Source of the DNA: Rhodococcus opacus
Lineage (GTDB): Bacteria; Actinomycetota; Actinomycetes; Mycobacteriales; Mycobacteriaceae
Length of the DNA stretch: 64,000 nucleotides
Reading direction: 5' to 3'
NCBI RefSeq assembly: GCF_012396235.1
Contig: NZ_JAAXPA010000010.1
Span: forward strand, 124,001 to 188,000
Notes under the pieces: model-generated
What the model was told of the DNA's origin: nothing
Seen by the model: only the letters and a program-made list of their open reading frames with translations
Database searches by the model: none
Part shown: positions 25,533 through 34,264 of the stretch, one piece after another
Layout of the letters: each line of letters starts with the position of its first letter
How positions within the stretch are numbered: position 1 is the first letter of the stretch
Translations under genes and position numbers: made by a program

Positions 25533-27254
25533 ATGCGCAGCATCGCTATCGTCGGAGCCGGACAATCGGGGGCACTGCTAGCCCTCGCCCTACTCAAACG
25601 TGACTTCGAGGTCACCCTGGTGACCGACCGAACGCCCGACGAGGTCCGGGTCGGTCCCGTCATGTCCAGCCAGTGCATGTTCGACTCGGCACTGCAGATC
25701 GAGCGGGATCTCGGGCTCGACCGCTGGGAGGAGCGGTGCCCGCGCATCGACACGATGGCGTTGACTGTGGCGAAAACGCACAGCAGCAACGAGATCGCCG
25801 TGACAACCCCCTTGATCGGCTTCGCGCAATCGGTCGATCAGCGAGTCAAATGCGCGGACTGGGTCGACGAGTTCACAGAACTCGGTGGCAATCTGATCAT
25901 CAAGGCGGCGAGCCCCATGGACATCGAAAACCTCGCCCAGAGCCACGACCTCGTCATCATCTCCAGCGGCAAGGGCGACCTCGGTCGACTCTTCCCTCCG
26001 GATCCGGTGAAATCGCCCTACAACCGACCGCAGCGGGCCCTGGCCTTGGCCTACGTGAACGGTCTCGCGCCGCACCCCGACGGCGCGGACCTCTCACTGA
26101 ACATCGTCCCCGCGGTCGGCGAGTACTTCGTCCTGCCGGCGCTGACCACCACCGGGCCCTGTCATGTGATGGTGTTCGAAGGCGTCCCCGGTGGACCGAT
26201 GGATTGTTGGGACGATGTCCACACCCCGCGAGAACATCTCGAGCGCGCCAAGGAAGTGCTGGCCGAGCACTTCCCGGCAGAGTTCGCCAGGACTGGTGAC
26301 ATCTCTCTGACCGACGAAGCCGGGGTACTGCGCGGCCGCCTGACGCCGACGGTCCGCCGCCCGGTGGCCGAACTCGCATCGGGCAGCGTCGTGTTGGGCA
26401 TGGCGGACGCGGTGGTCCTCAACGATCCGCTTACCGGTCAGGGCAGCAACAATGCTGCCCAAGCCGTCGCCGTGTACCTCGATGCGATCGTGGATCGGGA
26501 TGACCGGCCATTCGACGCGCAATGGATGCAACGCACCTTCGACAAGTTCTGGCGCGGATGGGCTCAGTGGGCCGTGTCGTGGACCAACGACCTGCTCCGT
26601 GGACCATCCGATCCGGTCCTCGGCTTGTTCGCGGCGGCGCAGGACTCGCCGACCCTGGCGTCGGCTATCGCAACCGGGTTCGATGATCCACGCACCGTGC
26701 ACAATTGGTGGTTCGACGACGCCGAATCGCAGCGTGTGATCGAGACCGCCCGGGCCGCCGAGCAGGCCCAGTTCGATCCCCGTGATCTACGGCGTGCCCT
26801 CGGCCAATACGCTACGGGGGTCACCGTGATCACCGCGCGGGCCCCAGATGGTCGGAAGATCGGTGTCACAGCGAACTCGTTCACCTCGGTGTCCATGGAT
26901 CCGCCGCTCGTGTCGTGGTGCCCGGCGAGTAAGGCGCCGAGCCTCCCCGACCTCACGGCGGCGACCCATTTCGCCGTCAACGTCCTGGCGGCCAACCAAC
27001 ACGACCTGTCCCGGCAATTCTCGACGCCGGCCGAGGACAAGTTCGCGGGTGTGGCGACCACCGAAGGAATCGCCGGCGTTCCGCTGATCGATGACGCCAT
27101 CGCGCATTTCCAGTGCCGCACAGTCCAACGAGTAAAGGCCGGCGACCACATCATCTTCCTCGGCGAGATCGAACAATACGATGCCGACCCCGGCGAGCCA
27201 CTGGTCTTCCACTCGGGGTCCTACCGCCTGGTGACCAAGCATCCCGACTTCTGA
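25533..27254 (+). CDS. styA2B: StyA2B: monooxygenase fused to flavin reductase
   Basis: 573 residues from ATG 25533 (TTGGAG nine bases upstream). Residues 1 to about 411 are a second StyA-type monooxygenase (GAGQSG 8-13; VVLNDPLTGQGSNNAAQAVA near 295-314), paralogous to the preceding gene. Residues about 413-573 are a flavin reductase of the HpaC/StyB type (RRALGQYATGVTVITAR, then GVTANSFTSVSMDPPLVSW). One polypeptide thus makes FADH2 from NADH and can use it or hand it to StyA1. There is no frameshift or stop between the halves, so the fusion is genuine. Runs in one operon with SDR and StyA1, 34 bases after StyA1. Confidence 0.92.
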   Translation: MRSIAIVGAGQSGALLALALLKRDFEVTLVTDRTPDEVRVGPVMSSQCMFDSALQIERDLGLDRWEERCPRIDTMALTVAKTHSSNEIAVTTPLIGFAQSVDQRVKCADWVDEFTELGGNLIIKAASPMDIENLAQSHDLVIISSGKGDLGRLFPPDPVKSPYNRPQRALALAYVNGLAPHPDGADLSLNIVPAVGEYFVLPALTTTGPCHVMVFEGVPGGPMDCWDDVHTPREHLERAKEVLAEHFPAEFARTGDISLTDEAGVLRGRLTPTVRRPVAELASGSVVLGMADAVVLNDPLTGQGSNNAAQAVAVYLDAIVDRDDRPFDAQWMQRTFDKFWRGWAQWAVSWTNDLLRGPSDPVLGLFAAAQDSPTLASAIATGFDDPRTVHNWWFDDAESQRVIETARAAEQAQFDPRDLRRALGQYATGVTVITARAPDGRKIGVTANSFTSVSMDPPLVSWCPASKAPSLPDLTAATHFAVNVLAANQHDLSRQFSTPAEDKFAGVATTEGIAGVPLIDDAIAHFQCRTVQRVKAGDHIIFLGEIEQYDADPGEPLVFHSGSYRLVTKHPDF

Positions 27255-27298
27255 ACGCAGCCGTTCCGCAGTTTCTCCACCGAAAGCGACACGAATCA

Positions 27299-28537
27299 AT
27301 GGGTAAGTACATCGATATCAGCAAGAGCTCCGGTGAGTCGTTCGCCGCGTATCTTGCCGAACCGGCCCAGGGCTCTGGCCCGGGACTGGTTCTCCTGCAA
27401 GAAATTTTCGGAATCAACGACTACATGCGGGACATGGCCGACCGTTATGCCGAGGAAGGCTACGTGGTACTGGTCCCCGACCTGTTCTGGCGCTCGGGTG
27501 CTCGGCAGGAACTCGGTTACGACCAGGCCGGATTCACGCGCGGGCTCGAGCTGCGGGACGAACTCGACGAGGACCTGGCCGTCACGGACATCGGCGACAC
27601 CGTCACAGCCCTTCGTGGCCTGACCAATCACGTCGGCGGCGTCGGACTCATCGGATACTGCCTCGGCGGACTGCTCGCCTACCTGTCCGCGGTCCGGTTC
27701 GACGTCGACTGCGCCATCAGCTACTACGGTGTCGGTGTCCACGATCACCTCGATGCGGCGACTGAGCTGACAGTTCCCGTGGTCTTCCACCTCGCTGAAC
27801 TCGACTCGTACTGCCCCGAGGATGCCCGAAACTCCATCCGCAAGGCGTTCGACGACAACGACCAGGTGCGCATCTACGACTACCCCGGCGTCGATCATGC
27901 ATTCGCCACCCACGGCCGCGATGTCTTCGAACCCCTCTCCGCGGGGCTCGCCTACTCGCGCACCCTCGAGGTTCTGCACGCCACCATCGGACCCCGATAC
28001 GATCTGTCCGCACTCTGGGACCGGCACATCTATTACGAGTTCGAGGCCCGTGACGTCCCCGCCACCATGGCGACCATGGTCGACGAACCCTACGTCAACC
28101 ACATCCCGACGCTGACAGGTGGCGTCGGTCAGAAGGACCTCTCACGGTTCTACGCCCACCATTTCGTGCACAACAATCCGGCCGACACCAAGACGATCCC
28201 GATTTCTCGTACCGTCGGAGCCGATCGGATCGTCGAAGAGCAGCTGTTCTGCTTCACACACGACCGCGAGATCGACTGGATGCTTCCCGGTGTCGCGCCG
28301 ACCGGACGATACGTCGAAATCCCGCTGGTCGCTGTCGTCACCCTGCGCGGCGACAAGCTGTACAACGAGCACATCTACTGGGATCAGGCCGGAGTGCTGG
28401 TGCAGATCGGCTTGCTCGATCCGGACGGGCTCCCCGTTGCCGGCATCGCGCAGGGCAGAAAACTTCTCGACAAGGCGCTTCCCTCGAACGAACTCATGCC
28501 CAGCTGGGCGAGCAGCGAGGGCAGGCCGATCGATTAG
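27299..28537 (+). CDS. Dienelactone-hydrolase/SnoaL-like fusion, IifA-type oxygenase candidate
   Basis: 412 residues. Residues 1-235 are an alpha/beta hydrolase of dienelactone-hydrolase type with triad candidates Cys121 (GYCLGG), Asp169 (ELDSYC) and His200 (GVDHAF). Residues about 240-412 form a SnoaL/NTF2-like domain (LWDRHIYYEFEARDVPATMA, NHIPTLTGG). As I recall, the cofactor-independent oxygenase of Acinetobacter indole clusters (IifA), which turns 3-hydroxyindolin-2-one into anthranilate, has this same two-domain build. Placement after SDR-StyA1-StyA2B makes that the preferred call over a lactonase. Only a weak ribosome-binding site (GAAAG) precedes the ATG. Last gene of the operon, with a hairpin 47 bases downstream. 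Confidence 0.75.
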   Translation: MGKYIDISKSSGESFAAYLAEPAQGSGPGLVLLQEIFGINDYMRDMADRYAEEGYVVLVPDLFWRSGARQELGYDQAGFTRGLELRDELDEDLAVTDIGDTVTALRGLTNHVGGVGLIGYCLGGLLAYLSAVRFDVDCAISYYGVGVHDHLDAATELTVPVVFHLAELDSYCPEDARNSIRKAFDDNDQVRIYDYPGVDHAFATHGRDVFEPLSAGLAYSRTLEVLHATIGPRYDLSALWDRHIYYEFEARDVPATMATMVDEPYVNHIPTLTGGVGQKDLSRFYAHHFVHNNPADTKTIPISRTVGADRIVEEQLFCFTHDREIDWMLPGVAPTGRYVEIPLVAVVTLRGDKLYNEHIYWDQAGVLVQIGLLDPDGLPVAGIAQGRKLLDKALPSNELMPSWASSEGRPID

Positions 28538-28583
28538 CGACCTGCCGACGGTAGGTTCGCGCAGTAGGTCGATGCAGCCGGCG

Positions 28584-28615
28584 TACGGCGCCCGCCGAGC
28601 GTGGGCGCGACCGTA
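28584..28615. terminator. Bidirectional hairpin between convergent operons
   Basis: GCGCCC (28588-28593) pairs with GGGCGC (28603-28608), extended outward by TACGG/CCGTA. It lies between the indole operon and the convergent kinase gene and could stop transcription from both sides. Confidence 0.5.
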
Positions 28616-28700
28616 GGCCGGTTGCAGCCTGCTTGCATCTGACGTCCTGTGGTGCGGTCACCCCCAACCACGGCGAACCGATGCGGCCCCGTGCCGCGGC

Positions 28701-31700
28701 CTACGTCGTGGACACCGGCCGATCACCAGCGTCGCTGGCCCCGGAGTCGTCCACCACTTGCGTGAGAAATGAACTCGGGACGCGTTCCCATCCTCGTTGC
28801 CATCTGCCGAGCCGCAGATCGGTCTCGAGCGAGGCGACCACCTCGGCCACCGCCGACCCTGCGTCGAGCACGACGCGCGGGAGTCCGCGGTCGGCGCAGA
28901 GCGCCAAAGCCGGTACCACACACTCTTTCGCCTCCGACGTACGGCCAGCTGCGAACAGACACGTGGTGTGCAGAAGCCTCGCCCGGAGCAGCGCTTTCGA
29001 TCGCGCCTGCCGGGAGATTCGCTCCACCAGCGCCTGCGATCGACGACACGCGGCCGCCGACGATTCCCGATCCGTCGGCGAGGCGGCGTGGAGCAGGAGC
29101 CGAATGTCGGAGTCTTCGTGCAGCTCCCACGTGATCAGGTCGATCCCGCTCGTGCGGGACGCCGGGCCGGCGCTGTCCCTGGGGACTGTCTGTGCCCACC
29201 GCGGATGCTCATCGAGAACCGCAGGAATGGCGAGCGCCAACCGTATCCTCTCGTTCCGAATTCGGGCGGCCAGCCGCGGCAGCGTCAGCATGTCGGCGAT
29301 CTCAGCCCCTTCGTCGAGGAGTCGGCACGCGGCACCGAGATCTCCGCGCAGAGTCTTGATACGAGATCCGGTGCCGTAGGTCGCGAGCATGAAATCGACG
29401 ATGCCGCCCTCGGACCGAAGGCTATGACTGGCGTCGAGAAGTTCTTCGGCGTCGGGCACATGACCCTGCTCGTACAGCAAGTCTCCCAAGATCGCGCCGG
29501 CCACGCGGGATGCATACGATTGCCCGCCGCCGGATTGTTTCGCCAGCCGTAGCGCCATCCGGAAGTATCTCTCGGCCGCGGTGATGTCAAGCTGTTCGTG
29601 TGCGGCGATCCCGGCGAAGCAGTATCCGTATAGAACGCTGAACGGTCCCGATGTCTGCTGGTTGTAGGGGGTCGCCCATTCCTGCCATCGGCGGGCCGCG
29701 GCGAAGTCGAACCGGTAGATCGCCTCGAAGGACGCGACATTCGCCGCCCCCGACACGACGAACGGCCGCACAGCCTCGGGCCGTTCGAGGCAGTCCGAGA
29801 TCCGCTCGCTGAGCGTGTCGGAACGATCGCCGAAGAGTTCGACAACGCCCCTGACCAACGAAGCCTCGATCAACAGGGCCGTCGTGTCCTCGTCTGCGCG
29901 AGTGCGCTGGGTCAGCGATGATTCCGCGCGGTCCAGTGCCCGAAGCGCCGAGGGCGCCGGGTGATGCAGCAGTACATGCGACCAGGCCAATGCGATCTGT
30001 AACACCGGGTGTGCGATCACCTGTCGGGATGGGAGCTTGTCGATCAGTCCGATCAGCGTCGCCATCTGGGACTGTTCGACCAATCGCATTCCCTCGCGTT
30101 CGACCCACGTCACCGCCAGGTCGGGATCACCCGATGCCAAGGCGTGATCGACGGCCTCACTGAGCAGGTGGTGCTCACCGAACCAGTGGGACGCACGGTG
30201 ATGAAGTTCGCCGACCATGTCCGGTTGGTCCCGTTCGAGCCGGCGCCGCAAGAACTCTGCGAACAAGTGGTGATAACGGAACCACTCACCGTCCTCGTCG
30301 AGTCGTCGCAGGAACAGGTCCCGGTTCTCGATCTCCTCGAGCCGAGCCTGACCGTGACTGCTACCGGTCAGCGCCGACGCGAGTCCACCACTGATGCGTT
30401 CAGTCGCCGACGTCGCGAGCAGAAAGTTGAGAAGATCGGGTTCGAGCGATGTCAGGACATTCTCGGCGAGATACTCGCCGATCGCGTGGTGGCGGCCGGA
30501 GAGTTGACCGATCAGCGTGGTCGGATCGGTGTGTCCCCGTAGCGAGAGCGAGACCAGTTGCAGGGCCGCCACCCATCCGTCCGTGGATTCGCGAAGATCG
30601 GCTATGTCGGCGGCGGTGAGGGCGAGCCCCCCTTGGTCGGCCAGGAACGATTCCGCCTCCGGCAGGTCGAAACGTAGCGCAGTGGAATCGATTTCGACCA
30701 ACTCGTCGCGTACCCGCAACCGGCTGAGCGGAAGCCCGGCCTGGGTTCTGCTGGTCACGGTAAATCGCAGGTGGTGACAGTCGCTGTCGAGCAGCGCCGC
30801 CATCGCGGAGATCGTCGCCGTATCGGAAACTCGGTGCCAGTCGTCGATGACGACCGTGATCACCTCGCCCGTGTCATGAATCTCATCGACCAGTGTGGAA
30901 AGGACGTACCGTGCGGCTTGCTCACCCTGCTCTTGCAGCACCTGTGGCAGGTCGCGTGCAAGTGACGGTCGTACCCGCGTAATCGCTTCGAGGAGGTGCG
31001 CCAGGAACCAGGCGACATTGTTGTCGTCGTTGTCGACACTGAGCCAGGCGACGGGCGTTCCCGAGTTGGTCAACAAGTCGCGCCACTGGGCGGCGAGGGT
31101 GCTCTTGCCGAATCCTGCCGGTGCATGAATCAGCGCGAGCCGCCGATCCCCGCCGGCGTGCAGGGCCTCGATCAGGCGGCGCCGCTGCACTGGGGCACGG
31201 GGCTGGGTACGTGGCCGGTACTTCGTCGAGAAGCGTGGCGGCGTCACCGAGGGCGGCCCGGCGTGTTCTTCCGAACTACGCGTCAGGTCTGGGTGCCCGC
31301 GTTGCGTGATCTCCGCGTCTGGCGGGACCAGATCCGGGGATCCGGCGCTGGTGCGTCGTAGGGCTGTGCGGAGGTCCTGTTCGAATGCCTCTGCGGACTC
31401 CTGGCGGCGCGCGACCTCCTCCGACATCGCGCGCTCGATGACGCTGCACACCTGCGCGGGGATGCCGGTCCGGCGGAGATCGGGCACCGGTTCGGACGTT
31501 ATTCGAAGAAATTGCGCGACCAGTTGTTCGCCGTCGCGGCGCTGGAAGGCGGCGTGGCCGGTGATGAGGCAGAAGAGAGTCGCGGCCAAGCTGTAGAGAT
31601 CGGACTGCACGGTCGGTGCTCGTCCGGTGAGTACTTCCGGTGCGGTGAAGGCAGGCGAACCCAACACCACGCCGGTCCCGGTCTGGAAACCACCGTGGAT

Positions 31701-32216
31701 GCGGGCGATGCCGAAGTCTGTGAGCTGGGGTTCGCCGTAGTCGGTGAGCAAGATGTTGGAGGGTTTGACATCTCGATGAAGGATCCCGGCCTGGTGCGCT
31801 CTGCCCAAGGCCAGGGCGATTTTGATGCCGAAACCGAGCGCCTTCTCCCAGCCGAGCGGTCCGTCGCGGCGGATGATCGCTTCCAGAGAGCCGTGGCGGT
31901 GGTACTCCATCACGATGTACGGCCGCCCTTGGGGCGTGGTACTGGCGTGGTAGATGGTCACGATGTTCGGATGTCCGGAGAGCCGGCCCATGGCCTGTTG
32001 CTCGCGGAGGAAGCGATTCCGGTCTTCTTCATCCACACCGGAGGAGAGCACCTTGATGGCGACCGTCCGATCGAGCGCAGTTTCCATGCACCGGTAGACG
32101 ACTCCGAATCCGCCGCGCCCGATCTCGACGGGGTCGTCGAAGCCGTCGAGAATCAACTCGCCGGCGATCGCGGGGTGGACGTCGGCTTGCGTTGCGAAGG
32201 GGTCGAGGTCATCCAC
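28701..32216 (-). CDS. PknK-like Ser/Thr protein kinase with MalT-type ATPase and TPR region
   Basis: 1171 residues, GTG start with GAAGGTG upstream. Residues about 25-285 form a Hanks-type kinase: Gly-loop GRGGFGVVY 33-41, Lys55 (VAIKVL), HRDVKPSN 147-154 and DFG 167-169. Then a linker, a STAND/MalT-type P-loop ATPase (HAPAGFGKSTLAAQW, about residue 370) and a long helical-repeat region to the C-terminus. This is the PknK plan (about 1110 residues in M. tuberculosis), in which kinase activity modulates a regulator. No LuxR-type HTH is seen at the C-terminus. Sitting between the upper (indole) and lower (ring-cleavage) genes, it may tune their regulation; its substrate is unknown. Confidence 0.87.
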   Translation of the reverse strand: MDDLDPFATQADVHPAIAGELILDGFDDPVEIGRGGFGVVYRCMETALDRTVAIKVLSSGVDEEDRNRFLREQQAMGRLSGHPNIVTIYHASTTPQGRPYIVMEYHRHGSLEAIIRRDGPLGWEKALGFGIKIALALGRAHQAGILHRDVKPSNILLTDYGEPQLTDFGIARIHGGFQTGTGVVLGSPAFTAPEVLTGRAPTVQSDLYSLAATLFCLITGHAAFQRRDGEQLVAQFLRITSEPVPDLRRTGIPAQVCSVIERAMSEEVARRQESAEAFEQDLRTALRRTSAGSPDLVPPDAEITQRGHPDLTRSSEEHAGPPSVTPPRFSTKYRPRTQPRAPVQRRRLIEALHAGGDRRLALIHAPAGFGKSTLAAQWRDLLTNSGTPVAWLSVDNDDNNVAWFLAHLLEAITRVRPSLARDLPQVLQEQGEQAARYVLSTLVDEIHDTGEVITVVIDDWHRVSDTATISAMAALLDSDCHHLRFTVTSRTQAGLPLSRLRVRDELVEIDSTALRFDLPEAESFLADQGGLALTAADIADLRESTDGWVAALQLVSLSLRGHTDPTTLIGQLSGRHHAIGEYLAENVLTSLEPDLLNFLLATSATERISGGLASALTGSSHGQARLEEIENRDLFLRRLDEDGEWFRYHHLFAEFLRRRLERDQPDMVGELHHRASHWFGEHHLLSEAVDHALASGDPDLAVTWVEREGMRLVEQSQMATLIGLIDKLPSRQVIAHPVLQIALAWSHVLLHHPAPSALRALDRAESSLTQRTRADEDTTALLIEASLVRGVVELFGDRSDTLSERISDCLERPEAVRPFVVSGAANVASFEAIYRFDFAAARRWQEWATPYNQQTSGPFSVLYGYCFAGIAAHEQLDITAAERYFRMALRLAKQSGGGQSYASRVAGAILGDLLYEQGHVPDAEELLDASHSLRSEGGIVDFMLATYGTGSRIKTLRGDLGAACRLLDEGAEIADMLTLPRLAARIRNERIRLALAIPAVLDEHPRWAQTVPRDSAGPASRTSGIDLITWELHEDSDIRLLLHAASPTDRESSAAACRRSQALVERISRQARSKALLRARLLHTTCLFAAGRTSEAKECVVPALALCADRGLPRVVLDAGSAVAEVVASLETDLRLGRWQRGWERVPSSFLTQVVDDSGASDAGDRPVSTT

Positions 32217-32495
32217 CAGTTCGCACCTTCAGTGACGTCGATCCGGGCGCTCTGGCTCCAGCTGCGCCGACCATCGGCGGGCCGTCCAATTGCCGATACG
32301 TAGCGGACGGCGATCTCGTGGGCTCGCACATATCTTCACCTCTGCCCCAGTATCACACCAGCGTGGCGGCGGTGGCACCCCGTTTTGATCGGTGTGGGCC
32401 GGCATGCGACTGAATGAGCGGTCCACGGCTCCGTGTGGGCCCCGGCGGATTGCGTCGAGGCCCACACGGTCACATAGCGCCCAAGGCCGGAAGGA
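32217..32495. other. Intergenic region upstream of the kinase gene
   Basis: 279 bases with no gene seen. It holds the promoter region of the kinase gene and, near its right end, the terminator-like hairpin described separately. Confidence 0.5.
32431..32469 (-). terminator. Strong hairpin after the maleate isomerase gene
   Basis: CCGTGTGGGCC (32431-32441) and GGCCCACACGG (32459-32469) are perfect 11-base arms around a 17-base loop, 27 bases past the isomerase stop on the minus strand. It should end the gentisate-type operon before the kinase gene. Confidence 0.65.
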
Positions 32496-33293
32496 TCACG
32501 TCGCGGCGATCGGCAGGCTCGGGGTGTAGGGAGCGTGGGCGTATTTTCCGGACAGCAGCGACCCGGCGCCGGGAGCGATCGCGGGCAGATCCAGCGCCCG
32601 CATCAGTTGATGCGCGGTGGAGACTGCGGCAGAGATCACCGGCTTGCCGAGTTCGTTCTCGACGATCTCGATCGATTGCAGTGACGGCATCTGGACACAG
32701 GCCGAGAGCACGATGACGTCGGCGTCCTGGTAGTCGAGTTGCTTGGCGATACCCACGAGATTGCGCGGATCGTGGGCGGCCACGTCGAGATTGTTCGGAA
32801 TTTCCAGTGCCCGATAGTCGCCCACGTCGATGCCCTGGTCCTTGATGTACTCGACCACGAGCTTGGTGAGCGGCTTCATGTAGGGCGCCACCAGGGCGAT
32901 CTTCTTCGCTTCCAGGACCTCGAGGGCCGTCACCAGTGCGCCGGCGCTGGTAACCACGGGTGCCGGGGCGCCGTTATCGAGGGTGATCTGAGCCAGCTTC
33001 TGTTCGGAGACGCAGTGGTACCCCTTGCCCATGCTCATGATGGCCACCAAGCAGGCGTAGCCGAGGACATCGACTCTCGCATCGGAGAGTTCGGCGGCGC
33101 ATCGGGTCGAGTCGGCGTCCATCGCCTCGAGCTCTTCCTTGGTCACCTCCTTCATCCGCATGCGGCTGGAGTGGAAGGTGAATCGCTCGGGGGCGACCGT
33201 TTCCCGTGCGCGGAAGAGGGCGGGGATTTCCGTTTCCATCGTCACATTGGAACTCGGCACGATCTGGCCGATGCGGTAGGAGAGGGTGCTCAT
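32496..33293 (-). CDS. maiA: Maleate cis-trans isomerase
   Basis: 265 residues of the Asp/Glu racemase superfamily. The two catalytic cysteines expected of maleate isomerases are visible at Cys81 (LGYACLVAIM) and Cys199 (VLSACVQMPS), with the N-terminal PSSNVTMETEIP substrate loop at 13-24. The enzyme turns maleate into fumarate without cofactor. Third gene of the operon dioxygenase-hydrolase-isomerase (minus strand, 28 bases after the hydrolase gene), which gives a complete non-glutathione branch from maleylpyruvate through maleate plus pyruvate to fumarate. Confidence 0.88.
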   Translation of the reverse strand: MSTLSYRIGQIVPSSNVTMETEIPALFRARETVAPERFTFHSSRMRMKEVTKEELEAMDADSTRCAAELSDARVDVLGYACLVAIMSMGKGYHCVSEQKLAQITLDNGAPAPVVTSAGALVTALEVLEAKKIALVAPYMKPLTKLVVEYIKDQGIDVGDYRALEIPNNLDVAAHDPRNLVGIAKQLDYQDADVIVLSACVQMPSLQSIEIVENELGKPVISAAVSTAHQLMRALDLPAIAPGAGSLLSGKYAHAPYTPSLPIAAT

Positions 33294-33320
33294 CGGGCTT
33301 CCTTTCTGATCGGACAGGTG

Positions 33321-34217
33321 TCAGCGAGCATCGATAACCGGGTTGCTCAACGTCCCGATCGATTCGACGGTGCACTCGACCACGTCACCCGGGGTGAGGA
33401 ACTGCTGGGGCACGAAGCTGGCGCCGACGCCGGCGGGGGAGCCGGTAGCGATCACGTCTCCGGGCTCGAGGGTCATTCCGGAGGTGATGTCCTCGATCAG
33501 CTCGGGGATCTTGAACAGCATGTAGCGGCTGTTCGACTTCTGCTTGACTTCGCCGTTCACGCGCAGAGACAGGTCCAGGCCGTGCGGGTCGGTGAGATCG
33601 TCCGCGGTGCGGATGACCGGCCCGAAGGGCGCGTAGGAGTCCTGGCCCTTGGAGAAGAACCACTGGCCGCCGCGGCGCTGGTCCCGGGCGCTGATGTCGT
33701 TGATGATGCTGTAACCGAAGACGTAGTCGAGGGCGTCGGCTGCCGACACGTTCTTCGCGGTGCGACCAATGACCACGGCCACCTCGCATTCCCAGTCGAG
33801 CTGGTTGGTCAGGTTCGCGTTGTGGCGGATCGGCTCGCCGGGGCCGACGACGGCGGTGCCGGGCTTGCTGAACAACACCGGGCGCTGGGGCAGATCCTTG
33901 TCGGTGTCGAGGGTCCGAGCCGACTCGGCGACGTGTTCGGTGTAATTGAGGCCGACACCGATGATCTTGCCCGGGCGCAGCGGGGCGTGCACGGTGACAT
34001 CGGCGATCGGGAGGCTGAACTGCGGGGCCTGGTCACTGGCCACCAGCGCGGTCAGCGCGGCGAGACCCGCACTGCCCTGGTTGATCAGAGTCGACAGATC
34101 GGCCGGCACTTCGGCGCCGGTGCTCCGTGCCAGTGCGGTGACGTCGATGACCGTGTCGTCGCGCTGGACGCCGAGCCGGGGGGTGTTGTCACGAGTGGAG
34201 AAGGTCAGAAGAATCAT
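33321..34217 (-). CDS. Fumarylacetoacetate-hydrolase family protein, probable maleylpyruvate hydrolase
   Basis: 298 residues. Conserved FAH features: GVGLNYTEHVAES (about 85-97), the metal-binding DWECEVAVVIG with the Glu pair (about 135-145), and DYVFGYSIINDISARD with the Asp ligand (about 160-175). Proteins of this fold hydrolyse C-C bonds of acylpyruvates with Mg or Mn. Between a gentisate-dioxygenase-type gene and a maleate isomerase, hydrolysis of maleylpyruvate to maleate and pyruvate is the likely step; fumarylpyruvate hydrolysis is the alternative, but the isomerase downstream favours maleylpyruvate. If the ring-cleavage substrate is 5-hydroxyanthranilate, the amino-analogue would have to be deaminated first. 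Confidence 0.83.
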   Translation of the reverse strand: MILLTFSTRDNTPRLGVQRDDTVIDVTALARSTGAEVPADLSTLINQGSAGLAALTALVASDQAPQFSLPIADVTVHAPLRPGKIIGVGLNYTEHVAESARTLDTDKDLPQRPVLFSKPGTAVVGPGEPIRHNANLTNQLDWECEVAVVIGRTAKNVSAADALDYVFGYSIINDISARDQRRGGQWFFSKGQDSYAPFGPVIRTADDLTDPHGLDLSLRVNGEVKQKSNSRYMLFKIPELIEDITSGMTLEPGDVIATGSPAGVGASFVPQQFLTPGDVVECTVESIGTLSNPVIDAR

Positions 34218-34264
34218 GAACGGTCCTTGTTCTGAGGGTTGGTGATAGTGGTGTGCGAGGCGAG

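Noticed and set aside
32739..34235. A 498-codon open frame antisense to the isomerase and FAH genes
   Set aside because: Spans two well-supported genes on the other strand and has no recognisable domain.
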